DNA of 46,099 bases from Desulfuromonadales bacterium (GTDB lineage Bacteria; Desulfobacterota; Desulfuromonadia; Geobacterales; Pseudopelobacteraceae): positions 1 to 46,099 of the forward strand of contig DUZX01000030.1 of the NCBI GenBank assembly GCA_013349325.1, in the 5' to 3' direction. The translations under genes and the position numbers were made by a program. Each line of letters begins with the position of its first letter. Position 1 is the stretch's first letter. Shown here in pieces: positions 24,411 through 32,513 of the stretch. The notes beneath the pieces are model-generated. The model ran no database searches, was not told the origin of the DNA, and saw only the letters and a program-made list of their open reading frames with translations.

Positions 24411-25703
24411 ATGATACAAAGACCCGCCATGTCCATAAGCCGCCGCCTACATAAAACCACACCGGTACGTCACATTATTTCTGTACTTGCCGCGCTCTGG
24501 CTGCTGGCCGGCTGCACCAGTCAGGTGCCACGCTCGTCGCTCCCCTTTCCGGTAACCTGCACATCCTGCGGCGACCCGGTCAAAGTTGTAACGGTGCCAT
24601 TGCCGGTAATTGCCTCCAGCCCCAACGAAGGGATCACTGTCGGTGCCCTGACCGCCTTCCTGATTCATAATAAAAATGATGAAATCAGCACAATGCTGGC
24701 TCCGCAGATCAACCACAACAATAATTTCGGCGTCACCGCCTCGCTGTACGGGGCTTTTTACCCATCCCTCAATAGCACCGTCGAACTCAACCTGTCTCAA
24801 TCCGGCAAAATTAACCATGCCTACGAAATTCGCGGCCGGGACCTTTCATATCTGGATAACAAACTGGAGCTGAACGCCTACCTTTTTAAAATTTCCGACG
24901 GTTCGTCTCGTTTTTTCGGATTTGACGCCAAGAGTCCACAACAGAAGGAATCAAATTATGCCAACGATGAAGTCGGCTACACGTTTTCCGGTGGCTATCA
25001 GTTCGGTAAGCATTTCCAGATCTCTCTCGGAGACCGTTTTCGTGATGTCACCATCCGTCCGGGAGCGGTAAAAAAAATTCCGTACATAAAAAACACCTTT
25101 TCAACGACCGACGTTCCGGGCATTAACGGCTTCACAACCCACGCACCACGCGTTTCAATTTCCTACAGCACACTCAACGATCGTGACACCCCCACCTATG
25201 GCGGATATGCCCGTTTCACCTTTGAACCGACCATGACGGAACTTGGCGGAGCCGCAAATTACCGGCATTACGAAGTGGAAACCAAAGGCTTTGTCCCACT
25301 TGACAATGGTCGTTATATCAGCGTATTCCGCTTTATGTACAACCAGACGCTGGGGCACGATGTTCCGTTTCTGGAACAGAGTATTCTGGGCGGAGAAACA
25401 ACGCTGCGCGGCTATGGCCGTAACCGTTTCATCGACAACAGTTTCTTTCTCTGCAATTTTGAAGAGCGTATCCGACTTTTTCGCTGGGAAGTTTTCAGCG
25501 TAACGGCTGACTGGGAATTGGCCCCCTTCATAGATTTCGGGGCAGTGATGGAGTCACTGGACAAGGCCAACGGCTCCAATTTTGAATTTAATCCCGGCGT
25601 TGGCTTTCGGGCAATCGTGCGACCTAATATCGTCGGACGAGTTGATCTGGGTATCGGCAAAGATGGTCCGGCAATATTCGTTGGCCTCGGCTATCCGTTC
25701 TAG
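24411..25703 (+). CDS. Omp85/BamA-like outer-membrane barrel protein without POTRA domains
   Basis: A 430-residue exported protein. A signal peptide ends in a lipobox LAGC (about residue 35), so the protein may be lipidated. Then follows a beta-barrel domain of roughly 350 residues with the Omp85 signature region QSILGGETTLRGYGRNRF (the RGY of strand 6 loop) and a C-terminal GLGYPF ending in Phe, the outer-membrane assembly signal. The long N-terminal POTRA array of BamA is absent. ATG codons at 24411 and 24429 are both possible; ribosome sites are poor. It lies 15 bp after the rhomboid gene. The family resembles D15/surface-antigen barrels of unknown cargo. Confidence 0.75.
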   Translation: MIQRPAMSISRRLHKTTPVRHIISVLAALWLLAGCTSQVPRSSLPFPVTCTSCGDPVKVVTVPLPVIASSPNEGITVGALTAFLIHNKNDEISTMLAPQINHNNNFGVTASLYGAFYPSLNSTVELNLSQSGKINHAYEIRGRDLSYLDNKLELNAYLFKISDGSSRFFGFDAKSPQQKESNYANDEVGYTFSGGYQFGKHFQISLGDRFRDVTIRPGAVKKIPYIKNTFSTTDVPGINGFTTHAPRVSISYSTLNDRDTPTYGGYARFTFEPTMTELGGAANYRHYEVETKGFVPLDNGRYISVFRFMYNQTLGHDVPFLEQSILGGETTLRGYGRNRFIDNSFFLCNFEERIRLFRWEVFSVTADWELAPFIDFGAVMESLDKANGSNFEFNPGVGFRAIVRPNIVGRVDLGIGKDGPAIFVGLGYPF

Positions 25704-25764
25704 TTTTCCGGACACGCATCCGGATGGTCTCTCTACGACACTCTACAACAGAGGAGATTCACGT

Positions 25765-27225
25765 ATGTTCACTTTGACTGACCCCTCGCTTTTCCGCCAA
25801 CAGTGTTACATCAACGGGCAGTGGCTGGATGCCGACGATGGCGCAACGATCACAGTTACAAACCCGGCTACCGGTGCAACCATCGGAACCATCCCAAAAA
25901 TGGGAACAGCCGAAACCCGTCGGGCCATTGAGACTGCCAACGCCGCCTGGCCGGCCTGGCGGGAGATGACTGCTGCCGAACGCTCAACCCTGCTGCGCCG
26001 TTGGTTTGTGTTGATTCTGGAACACCAGCACGACCTGGCGCTGCTGATGACCGCCGAACAGGGTAAACCGCTGGCTGAAGCTCAAGGCGAGATCCGCTAC
26101 GCCGCTTCGTTTATCGAGTGGTTCGCAGAAGAGGGCAAGCGGGTTTACGGCGACACAATCCCCCAGCATCAGCGCGACAAGCGGATTGTGGTTATCAAGC
26201 AGCCGATCGGTGTTTGCGCCGCTATCACCCCCTGGAATTTTCCGTCAGCCATGATCACCCGCAAGGCCGGACCGGCACTGGCTGTGGGGTGCACGATGGT
26301 GGTCAAACCTGCTACCCAGACCCCCTACTCTGCTCTGGCATTGGCCGAACTGGCTGCGCGGGCCGGAATACCGGCCGGCGTCTTCAACGTTGTCACCGGC
26401 GCCTCCGGCGCTATAGGCGGCGAGATGACACAAAATCCGATTGTCCGTAAAGTGACCTTCACCGGCTCGACTGAGATCGGCAAGCTGCTGATGGAGCAAA
26501 GTGCCGGTACCGTCAAGAAGCTGGCGCTGGAACTGGGGGGCAACGCACCGTTTATCGTCTTTAATGACGCTGATCTGGACGCAGCCGTAGATGGCGCTAT
26601 TGCCTCAAAATACCGTAACACCGGTCAGACCTGCGTCTGCACCAACCGCTTTCTGGTACAGGATGGCGTCTACGACGCCTTTGCCGCTAAACTGGTAACC
26701 GCCGTAGAGAAGCTTACCGTCGGAGACGGCTTGCGCGGCGACACGCAGCAAGGCCCGCTGATCAACATGGAGGCGGTTGAAAAAGTTGAAGCGCACATCA
26801 GCGACGCTCTTGCCAAGGGAGCCACGCTCTTGACCGGTGGGCACCGGCACCCGCTGGGTGGTTCGTTCTTTCAGCCGACGGTACTATCCAATGTAACGCC
26901 TCACATGGCCGTCGCGCGGGAGGAAACCTTCGGACCGCTGGCGCCTCTATTCCGGTTTAACAACGAACAGGAAGCGGTACAGATCGCCAATGATACCGAG
27001 TTTGGCCTGGCGGCATACTTCTACAGTCGCGATATAGGAAGGGTCTGGCGAGTGGGTGAAGCTCTGGAGTACGGCATGATCGGCATCAATACCGGACTTA
27101 TTTCAACGGAAGTGGCTCCCTTTGGCGGTGTCAAGGAGTCAGGCCTTGGCCGCGAAGGGTCAAAATACGGCCTGGAAGATTTTCTTGAAATCAAATACCT
27201 CTGCATGGGGGGCGTGAATGAGTAA
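25765..27225 (+). CDS. gabD: NAD(P)-dependent succinate-semialdehyde dehydrogenase
   Basis: A 486-residue aldehyde dehydrogenase. The ATG at 25765 follows GAGGAG; the open frame extends farther upstream into the preceding gene but without support. The ALDH core is intact: PWNFPSAMITRKAGPALAVG, the FTGSTEIGKLL loop, LELGGNAPFIVF with the general base Glu, and the nucleophile in NTGQTCVCTNRF. PFGGVKESGLGREGSKYGL and the terminal EIKYLCMGG are typical of GabD-type succinate-semialdehyde dehydrogenases. The gene overlaps the following epimerase start by 8 bp, although the two functions are unrelated; a shared promoter is likely. Confidence 0.9.
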   Translation: MFTLTDPSLFRQQCYINGQWLDADDGATITVTNPATGATIGTIPKMGTAETRRAIETANAAWPAWREMTAAERSTLLRRWFVLILEHQHDLALLMTAEQGKPLAEAQGEIRYAASFIEWFAEEGKRVYGDTIPQHQRDKRIVVIKQPIGVCAAITPWNFPSAMITRKAGPALAVGCTMVVKPATQTPYSALALAELAARAGIPAGVFNVVTGASGAIGGEMTQNPIVRKVTFTGSTEIGKLLMEQSAGTVKKLALELGGNAPFIVFNDADLDAAVDGAIASKYRNTGQTCVCTNRFLVQDGVYDAFAAKLVTAVEKLTVGDGLRGDTQQGPLINMEAVEKVEAHISDALAKGATLLTGGHRHPLGGSFFQPTVLSNVTPHMAVAREETFGPLAPLFRFNNEQEAVQIANDTEFGLAAYFYSRDIGRVWRVGEALEYGMIGINTGLISTEVAPFGGVKESGLGREGSKYGLEDFLEIKYLCMGGVNE

Positions 27226-28234
27226 TATTCTGGTAACAGGCACGGCCGGCTTTATCGGTTTTCATCTGGCACAACGCCTGCTTACCGAAGGGCATCAGGT
27301 TACCGGCTATGACAACCTGAACGATTATTACGATGTCACCCTCAAGGAAGCTCGTCTCAGCCAACTGCTGGGGAGGGACGGCTTCAGTTTTGTACGTGCC
27401 GGGCTTGAAGATCGGGTTGCTGTCGAACAACTTTTTCAATCGGTACCATTTGACTGCGTCGTTCATCTGGCAGCGCAAGCCGGAGTACGCTATTCACTGG
27501 AAAACCCTCACGCGTATATTGACAGCAACATCGTCGGTTTTCTGAATATCCTCGAAGGATGTCGGCACAGTGGCGTGAAACACCTGGTTTACGCCTCATC
27601 CAGCTCCGTCTATGGCTCCAACAGCACCATCCCGTTCTCGGAACATCATTCTGTCGATCACCCGGTATCACTCTACGCCGCGACCAAACGCTCCAATGAA
27701 CTGATGGCACATACCTACGCGCACCTGTACGCCATTCCTACTACCGGACTCCGTTTCTTTACCGTCTATGGCCCCTGGGGACGGCCGGATATGGCCTACT
27801 TCTCTTTCACCCGGGCAATTCTAGCGGGACGCTCCATTGATGTATTCAATAAAGGTAAACTGCAGCGGGATTTTACCTATATTGATGACATTATCGAGGG
27901 CGTCGTGCGCGTTATGGATCAACCGCCGCAGCCGAACCCGGACTGGAGCAGTGCACAACCCGATCCGGCCACCAGTTCCGCCCCTTATCGCGTCTATAAC
28001 ATCGGCAATAACAGCCCCGTCGAACTGGGCCATTTCATAGCGGCACTGGAGGAAAGCCTGGGTAAGCGCGCCGTTACAAATATGCTTCCCATGCAGCCGG
28101 GCGACGTCTACACCACCTGTGCAAATGTTGATGATCTGTCGGAAGCGGTTGGCTTCAGGCCGCATACCTCTATCGAATGTGGCTTGGCCCGTTTCGTTGA
28201 TTGGTATCGCAGCTTCTACCAGAACACTCCGTAA
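27218..28234 (+). CDS. UDP-glucuronate 4-epimerase (NAD-dependent epimerase family)
   Basis: A 338-residue extended short-chain dehydrogenase. The N-terminal NAD motif is ILVTGTAGFIGFHLAQRL; the catalytic triad shows SSSSVYGSNS (Ser) and YAATKRSNE (Tyr and Lys, around residue 150). LAAQAGVRYSLENPHAYI and GPWGRPDMAYFSFTRAI are strongly typical of UDP-glucuronate 4-epimerases, which convert UDP-glucuronate to UDP-galacturonate for surface polysaccharide. Length is normal. It starts within the gabD 3' end. No other polysaccharide genes are next to it. Confidence 0.9.
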   Translation: MSNILVTGTAGFIGFHLAQRLLTEGHQVTGYDNLNDYYDVTLKEARLSQLLGRDGFSFVRAGLEDRVAVEQLFQSVPFDCVVHLAAQAGVRYSLENPHAYIDSNIVGFLNILEGCRHSGVKHLVYASSSSVYGSNSTIPFSEHHSVDHPVSLYAATKRSNELMAHTYAHLYAIPTTGLRFFTVYGPWGRPDMAYFSFTRAILAGRSIDVFNKGKLQRDFTYIDDIIEGVVRVMDQPPQPNPDWSSAQPDPATSSAPYRVYNIGNNSPVELGHFIAALEESLGKRAVTNMLPMQPGDVYTTCANVDDLSEAVGFRPHTSIECGLARFVDWYRSFYQNTP

Positions 28235-28357
28235 CGAACAAAACGTACCGCATATAAGGTAAGGCATGGTGTGAATGAGGTAGTGGCGCCCTAATCGCTT
28301 TTGACGATTCATGAGCATACATCGCAAATACAGCATCTTACACAAAACACTATCACT

Positions 28358-28373
28358 TGGCACGCACTCTGCA
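28358..28373 (+). promoter_or_regulatory. Sigma-54 (-24/-12) promoter
   Basis: TGGCACGCACTCTGCA matches the RpoN consensus TGGCACG-N4-TTGCA at all but one fixed base, with the correct GG-to-GC spacing. The start would be near 28385, leaving a leader of about 28 bases before the ATG at 28413. It stands in the 178-bp gap after the epimerase gene, so the next gene is probably RpoN-dependent. Confidence 0.7.
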
Positions 28374-28412
28374 ATAACCAGATCAATCACATTCCATTTG
28401 GAGGTAGTACCC

Positions 28413-28667
28413 ATGAAAAAAGTTATGTCCACACTCGTTGCAGCCCTCGTAGCAGTTTCCTTCTCAGCAATCGCTTTCGCTAATCCTGCTGCTCCTGCTG
28501 CTCCTGCTGCTGCTCCTGCTGCAACAGAGGCTGCTGCTCCTGCTGCTGACGCTGCTAAACCAGCTAAAAAAGCAAAGAAAGCAAAGAAAGCAAAGAAAGC
28601 AGTTAAGAAAGATGCTGCTGCACCTGCTGCTGACGCTGCTGCACCTGCTGCTCCTGCTGCTAAGTAA
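28413..28667 (+). CDS. Exported Ala/Pro/Lys-rich low-complexity protein
   Basis: An 84-residue protein. GGAGG precedes the ATG at 28413; an in-frame ATG 102 bp upstream lies before the sigma-54 start and is not used. A signal peptide (STLVAALVAVSFSAIAFA) is followed by a proline/alanine segment, a repeated KKAKKAKKAKKAVKK core and another APAADAAAPA segment. Codon use is repetitive (GCTGCTCCT), which suggests growth by replication slippage. The mature protein is strongly basic, Lys-rich and probably disordered; it would act in the periplasm. I do not recognise a family. A strong terminator follows. Confidence 0.75.
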   Translation: MKKVMSTLVAALVAVSFSAIAFANPAAPAAPAAAPAATEAAAPAADAAKPAKKAKKAKKAKKAVKKDAAAPAADAAAPAAPAAK

Positions 28668-28683
28668 TTCGTTTTTAACGATT

Positions 28684-28725
28684 ACACAAAAAAAGCCGCA
28701 TCGAAAGATGCGGCTTTTTTTGTGT
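28684..28725 (+). terminator. Terminator with perfect 19-bp stem and GAAA loop
   Basis: ACACAAAAAAAGCCGCATC and its exact complement are separated by GAAA; the stem ends in a run of seven T, so it works on both strands. The right half of this sequence recurs at 36872-36901. Confidence 0.9.
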
Positions 28726-28726
28726 C
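28697..28726 (+). repeat. Left copy of 30-bp direct repeat flanking the accessory island
   Basis: The 30 bases beginning CGCATCGAAAGATGCGGC and ending TTGTGTC are repeated at 36872-36901 with one difference (G to A in the loop). Only the 3' part of the terminator is shared; flanking bases differ on both sides. Confidence 0.7.
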
Positions 28727-28793
28727 AAATATCCTATTTTATTTGTTGCCGGATTCAGATCAGACAGCCTATGCTCCTGTTTATACAACGTTA

Positions 28794-29535
28794 TTATTCA
28801 CGGACCGAAAATCGAGATAACGCATCGCTTCTGACGATTTTGACGGCATCGGTGTTCCCGCCCGGATAAATATTTTTAGCAAGAAAACTCCGTTCTTTTT
28901 GCTCCCTGCTCTGGGGAACCAGCTTGTTCCACGCTTTATAGGTGCTTGTTTCACCATCACTCCAACGATATTTATGTGCTTTCAAGATTTCTCTTGTGGC
29001 ATAGGGCGCATTGACAGCCCAGATTCTGGAAAATACTTCAGCTGATGAATCCAGCAGCGTCTTGAATACCGGTGCTTTACTTTCCGGAAGGTACCCGAGC
29101 AGCAGTGCCAGGACAGCCTCGGCATCATCCAGTGCTCTGTGCGGCGTGAAAAAACTGTTGCAGCACGCAAAGAGTAGATACTCAAGTGACCGGTATTTCA
29201 CATCCTCCTCATCCCAGTTAATCTGATAGAGCGAGCATGCCCAGGGGATGGTGGCAAAAACCGGGATCTTCAAGCCCTGAGTACCGTCCGCAGAGTCGGA
29301 GTATCTCACCAGATGTCGGGTCATATTCAAAGGCGACGATGCCTATTTCAACGGCTTTGTCCTGCTGGTAGTCCAGTCCGGTCGTTTCGGTGTCCAGGCA
29401 GAGGCCGATCAGTGGCTCGTTGACAGAGCGTTGAGTGAAACGCGTATCATGTTCCATGTCGAGCTTTCGGAACACCTTGAATTTTCCGGTGGCTTCAAGT
29501 TCTGCGATGGCCTGTTCTGCTTCAAGGGGCGTCAT
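28794..29535 (-). pseudogene. DnaQ-like 3'-5' exonuclease, internally deleted and frameshifted
   Basis: Two reading frames together give an exonuclease of the DEDDh (DnaQ/epsilon-like) type. The N-terminal frame (from the ATG at 29535) holds ExoI, LCLDTETTGLD, and continues to YSGLEDPG. The sequence then continues in another frame with PVFATIPWACSLYQINW and ExoIII, HRALDDAEAVLALLLG. Between these, family members carry ~50 residues with the ExoII Asp (NAxFD type), which are missing here, and the junction near 29265 changes frame. The product would be inactive. A C-terminal extension of ~100 residues of unknown role ends at 28794. It belongs to a row of similarly damaged genes. Confidence 0.75.
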
Positions 29536-29558
29536 GATATGATTCCTTTTTATTCCGG

Positions 29559-30051
29559 CTATTTCTCGTACTGACTCAGGCCACGCTTCATTTCAGCAGA
29601 AGATGTCGATAAAGTGCGGGGCGGTCGCTTTCATAAACAGCAGCAAGAGGACGGCCCGCTCGAACGGTTCCAGCTCCCAGGTCGCACAGAACGCAGGATA
29701 GAGCAGCTTGACTCCCTGACGGACGGCCTCAGCCTCCCGGTGACGGTTGCTTTCGACCGTCTTGCGCAGCGTCACCTGTACCTGTTCAAGAGTGGCATCC
29801 GGCGGCAGAAAGGGAAAATACATGCGGAACTCGCCCCACTGATCGTCGGACTGGTCATTTTTCTGCTGACAACGACGCATGGAGGCGACCGCCAGCATCA
29901 GCTTGGCTTCGTACTCCAGTGCCTGCAGATGGTCGAGGTTGTCAGTGAAGGCACCGAGGATCGGTGTAAGTTCCCGCTGTGGAGCGAAAGCAAGTACCTG
30001 TGCGGCCTGGTCGGATGATGAATATGTCGATTGCATGGATGCAGTTATCAT
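29559..30051 (-). pseudogene. Truncated gene, probably N-terminal part of an AAA ATPase
   Basis: A 152-residue open frame starts at 30051 behind GGGGG and stops at 29593. Its helical sequence, ending LEPFERAVLLLLFMKATAPHF, resembles the N-terminal helical/winged-helix region that precedes some AAA ATPase modules, but there is no Walker motif at all. Just past the stop codon another frame reads SSAEMKRGLSQYEK before a TAG at 29559, which could be the old C-terminus after an internal deletion. The family assignment is tentative. It follows the ClpP-like remnant by 9 bp and precedes the exonuclease remnant. Confidence 0.45.
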
Positions 30052-30060
30052 GGCAGCCCC

Positions 30061-30453
30061 CTATCTCCGTTTCCTGATCGGTTCGATGATATCGACCAGA
30101 CCATGCGAAAGTGCCTCTTCCGGTGAAAGCCAGGTATCGACATCGCGCAGCAGGTATTTCTCCGGTCATGAATACCAGCAGTCCCATACTGGCGATCATA
30201 CCGATGCCGGTGGTGTAGATGGGGATGCGTGACCACTCCATGCCATGATGTCGATGATGGAGAAACCTGACGGGCAGGAGCCGCCGGGGGAGTTGATGAT
30301 CATCTGGATCTGGTTGATTTCTGCCTTGATGTTGTAGCCGATGATTTCTTTGCAGACCGATTCGGCGGTGCCGCTGTTAATTGCCCCAGAGATGTAGATG
30401 ATGCCGTAGTCGTCCAGTCCGTCTTCTTTTTTCTGCTTGTCGTTGTCAGCCAT
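30061..30453 (-). pseudogene. ClpP-like serine protease remnant
   Basis: Three frames are needed to read the gene. The first, from the ATG at 30453, gives YIGGAINSG-like YISGAINSGTAES, then MIINSPGGSCPSGFSIIDIM. Near 30240 an extra five bases (repeat of ATGGC/ATGG) shift the frame to EWSRIPIYTTGIGMIASMG, which has the nucleophile serine in IASMG. After VFMTGE a deletion removes ~60 residues with the catalytic His, and the third frame continues YLLRDVDTWLSPEEALSHG to a TAG at 30061. The remnant cannot be a working protease. INSPGG is a firm ClpP/SppA-type mark. Confidence 0.8.
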
Positions 30454-30605
30454 GATAGTGCCTCCTGTAGTGTGGTTATGATTTAAAGCTACAGGGCGGC
30501 AGCGACAGAATTGGACATGGTGATTCGAAATAAAATTATGCCGTGTAAAAGATAGTTGACGTGCAGTTGTTACCCAATACCACTACAGAATAACAGTAAT
30601 AAATA

Positions 30606-30628
30606 TTGACATAATATGGTAGTTATGT
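30606..30628 (+). promoter_or_regulatory. Promoter -35 box and palindrome in front of first hipBA
   Basis: TTGACA (30606-30611) overlaps an inverted repeat ACATAA-N8-TTATGT (30609-30628). It lies 18 bases upstream of the ATG of the HTH gene, a likely autoregulatory operator. No clear -10 box is seen. Confidence 0.45.
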
Positions 30629-30645
30629 GAGTAAATATATCCATT

Positions 30646-30984
30646 ATGCCGAACAAAATCATTACCATCTATCCTGCTTCAGCAAAAGAACTGGAAAATC
30701 TGGGGCTGCGCCTCAAGGATGCGCGGCTGCGTCGTCGCTTTTCGATGGAAACAGTGTGCGCCAGAGCTGATATTTCACGTCCTACTCTGTACAAGATAGA
30801 GAAAGGTGAACCTTCGGTTGCCATCGGACTGTATGTTCAGGTGCTGCGCGTGTTGGGTCTGGTTGAGGATTTGTCATCGATAGCCAGGGAAGATGCACTG
30901 GGGCGGCGTCTGCAGGACGAAGCACTCTACCAGCGCAAAAGAGCACCGCGTAAAAAGGTGCCCGCAGGGGAGAACAATGGCTAA
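30646..30984 (+). CDS. HipB-like XRE-family antitoxin/regulator
   Basis: A 112-residue protein with a helix-turn-helix of the XRE type at residues ~20-75 (LGLRLKDARLRRRFSMETVC, ADISRPTLYKIEKGEPSVAI). The C-terminal ~35 residues are very basic. In HipBA-type modules the antitoxin both binds the promoter palindrome and restrains the kinase. Its stop codon overlaps the start of the HipA-like gene (ATGGCTAA), so the two proteins are coupled. It is the first of two successive HTH/HipA pairs. Confidence 0.85.
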   Translation: MPNKIITIYPASAKELENLGLRLKDARLRRRFSMETVCARADISRPTLYKIEKGEPSVAIGLYVQVLRVLGLVEDLSSIAREDALGRRLQDEALYQRKRAPRKKVPAGENNG

Positions 30985-32236
30985 GTCAAAAGCGGAACAT
31001 ATCCGGGTCTGGCTCGACGATCCGGCTTTTGGTCCGCTGCAGCATATCGGTACGCTTTCACGAGGGAATCGGGGCTCTGTCCGATTTGGTTATGAGTCCT
31101 CCTGGCTCAGGCATGCGCACGCCTTCCCGCTTGATCCGGCACTGGATCTGACCGCCGGTGAATTCTTTCCGGGGGATTCTAATTTCGGCGTGTTCATGGA
31201 TTCATGTCCTGATCGCTGGGGGCAGATGCTGATGAAGCGCCGCGAAGCGGTTGAGGCCAGAGAAGAAGGGCGTATGCCGCGAACTCTCGGGGCGTGGGAG
31301 TTTCTGTTGGGTGTTCAGGATTGTACCCGCATGGGCGCTTTGCGTTTCAGCCGTCCCGACGAGCAGATATACCTGGCCGATGAGGCGTTGTCAGCTCCAT
31401 CGGTGGCCAGAATCTCCGAGTTGCAGGCGAACGCCTTTGAGTTGACCAGAAAAAAGCAGGATGATCTCGGCAAGATCAAGGAATGGCTGAAAGTTCTGGT
31501 TGCACCGGGGTCGTCACTCGGTGGGGCTCGACCTAAAGCCAATCTGCTTGACGAACGGGAGTCACTCTGGATTGCCAAGTTTCCCTCTTCTGATGACGAC
31601 TATGATGTTGCCGTCTGGGAGAAACTGTTACACGATCTGGCGCAGCGATGCGGAATCGCGGTGCCGGAAGCGGCTCTTCTGCAAATTGGGAGCGGCTATC
31701 ACACCTTTATGGTGAAGAGGTTTGACCGCGACGGCAGAGATCGGCGCTTTTTTGCATCTGCCATGACAATGCTTGGCCACACGGACAGTGAAGATGCAAG
31801 TTATCTGGAGTTGGCGGAATTCATCGCCACCTACAGTGAGGCAGGTCATATTGCAGCGGATCTCGAAGAACTCTTCACCAGGGTGGTCTTCAATGTCGCT
31901 ACTGCCAACCGCGACGATCATTTACGTAATCATGGTTTTATCCGCTCACCGTCAGGATGGAGGCTTGCCCCGGCGTTTGATATGAATCCGTCGTTCAAAA
32001 AAGACGAACATGTCCTCTCTATCGATCTTTACAATCGTCAACCGGACTGGGAGGTTGTCCTTTCAACGGCGGCGTATTACCGGCTGGAAAATGGTCGAGC
32101 CAGAGAAATTGTTTCTAACGTATGTGCTGTGGTGAAAGATTGGAAGTCTCATGCAAAAAAACTCGGGTTGACAGCCCATGAATGTGCGGATGCGGAGCAT
32201 CTTTTTAGAATCAAATACAATGCATTTAAAACTTGA
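30977..32236 (+). CDS. HipA-family serine/threonine kinase toxin (first copy)
   Basis: A 419-residue protein; the ATG at 30977 follows AGGGGAG and overlaps the antitoxin stop. The kinase features of HipA are seen: LGGARPKANL as the nucleotide-binding loop (near residue 185), FMVKRFDRDG, NRDDHLRNHGF as catalytic loop and LAPAFDMNP as the metal-binding DxxP-type segment. HipA toxins phosphorylate aminoacyl-tRNA synthetases or related targets and cause growth arrest; which target applies here cannot be told. All key residues appear present, so the toxin is probably active unless restrained. Confidence 0.9.
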   Translation: MAKSKAEHIRVWLDDPAFGPLQHIGTLSRGNRGSVRFGYESSWLRHAHAFPLDPALDLTAGEFFPGDSNFGVFMDSCPDRWGQMLMKRREAVEAREEGRMPRTLGAWEFLLGVQDCTRMGALRFSRPDEQIYLADEALSAPSVARISELQANAFELTRKKQDDLGKIKEWLKVLVAPGSSLGGARPKANLLDERESLWIAKFPSSDDDYDVAVWEKLLHDLAQRCGIAVPEAALLQIGSGYHTFMVKRFDRDGRDRRFFASAMTMLGHTDSEDASYLELAEFIATYSEAGHIAADLEELFTRVVFNVATANRDDHLRNHGFIRSPSGWRLAPAFDMNPSFKKDEHVLSIDLYNRQPDWEVVLSTAAYYRLENGRAREIVSNVCAVVKDWKSHAKKLGLTAHECADAEHLFRIKYNAFKT

Positions 32237-32261
32237 ATCAATATTTTGATAGCTATACAAT
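32233..32261 (+). promoter_or_regulatory. Promoter of the second hipBA, leaderless start predicted
   Basis: TTGAAT (32233-32238) and TACAAT (32256-32261) are spaced by 17 bases. The predicted start (about 32268) coincides with the ATG, and no ribosome site is seen, so the mRNA may have no leader. Confidence 0.55.
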
Positions 32262-32267
32262 GCAAAT

Positions 32268-32513
32268 ATGCTCTTCACAATAGGTGAACATATCCGACAG
32301 GTGCGGAAAAAGAATAAACTGTCGCAGACGGAACTTGCCAGGATTCTCGGCATGAGTCGCACTACTATCGGCCAGATTGAAAGTGGTACAGTACGGGAGA
32401 TCGGCGTGCGGAAACTGATCCGCATTCTGGAGTACCTAGGGCTGGAGTTGCGGGTTCGTCAGTTGGGCACGCCACCCACGCTTGAAGAACTGCGCGATAA
32501 GGAGTCGGTATGA
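32268..32513 (+). CDS. HipB-like XRE-family antitoxin/regulator (second copy)
   Basis: An 81-residue protein that is almost entirely one helix-turn-helix domain (IGEHIRQVRKKNKLSQTELA, LGMSRTTIGQIESG). It is unlike the first antitoxin in sequence, so the pair is not a simple duplication. The stop codon overlaps the start of the second HipA-like gene by 4 bp (ATGA), as is usual for such modules. The predicted promoter puts the transcription start at the start codon. Confidence 0.85.
   Translation: MLFTIGEHIRQVRKKNKLSQTELARILGMSRTTIGQIESGTVREIGVRKLIRILEYLGLELRVRQLGTPPTLEELRDKESV

Noticed and set aside
25703-25735. Hairpin CCGGA-N6-TCCGG between the Omp85-like gene and gabD
   Set aside because: Short stem and no T run; not enough to call a terminator or attenuator.
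28484-28665. GCTGCTCCT-type repeats as a non-coding satellite
   Set aside because: They encode Ala/Pro in frame after a proper signal peptide and ribosome site, between a sigma-54 promoter and a terminator.
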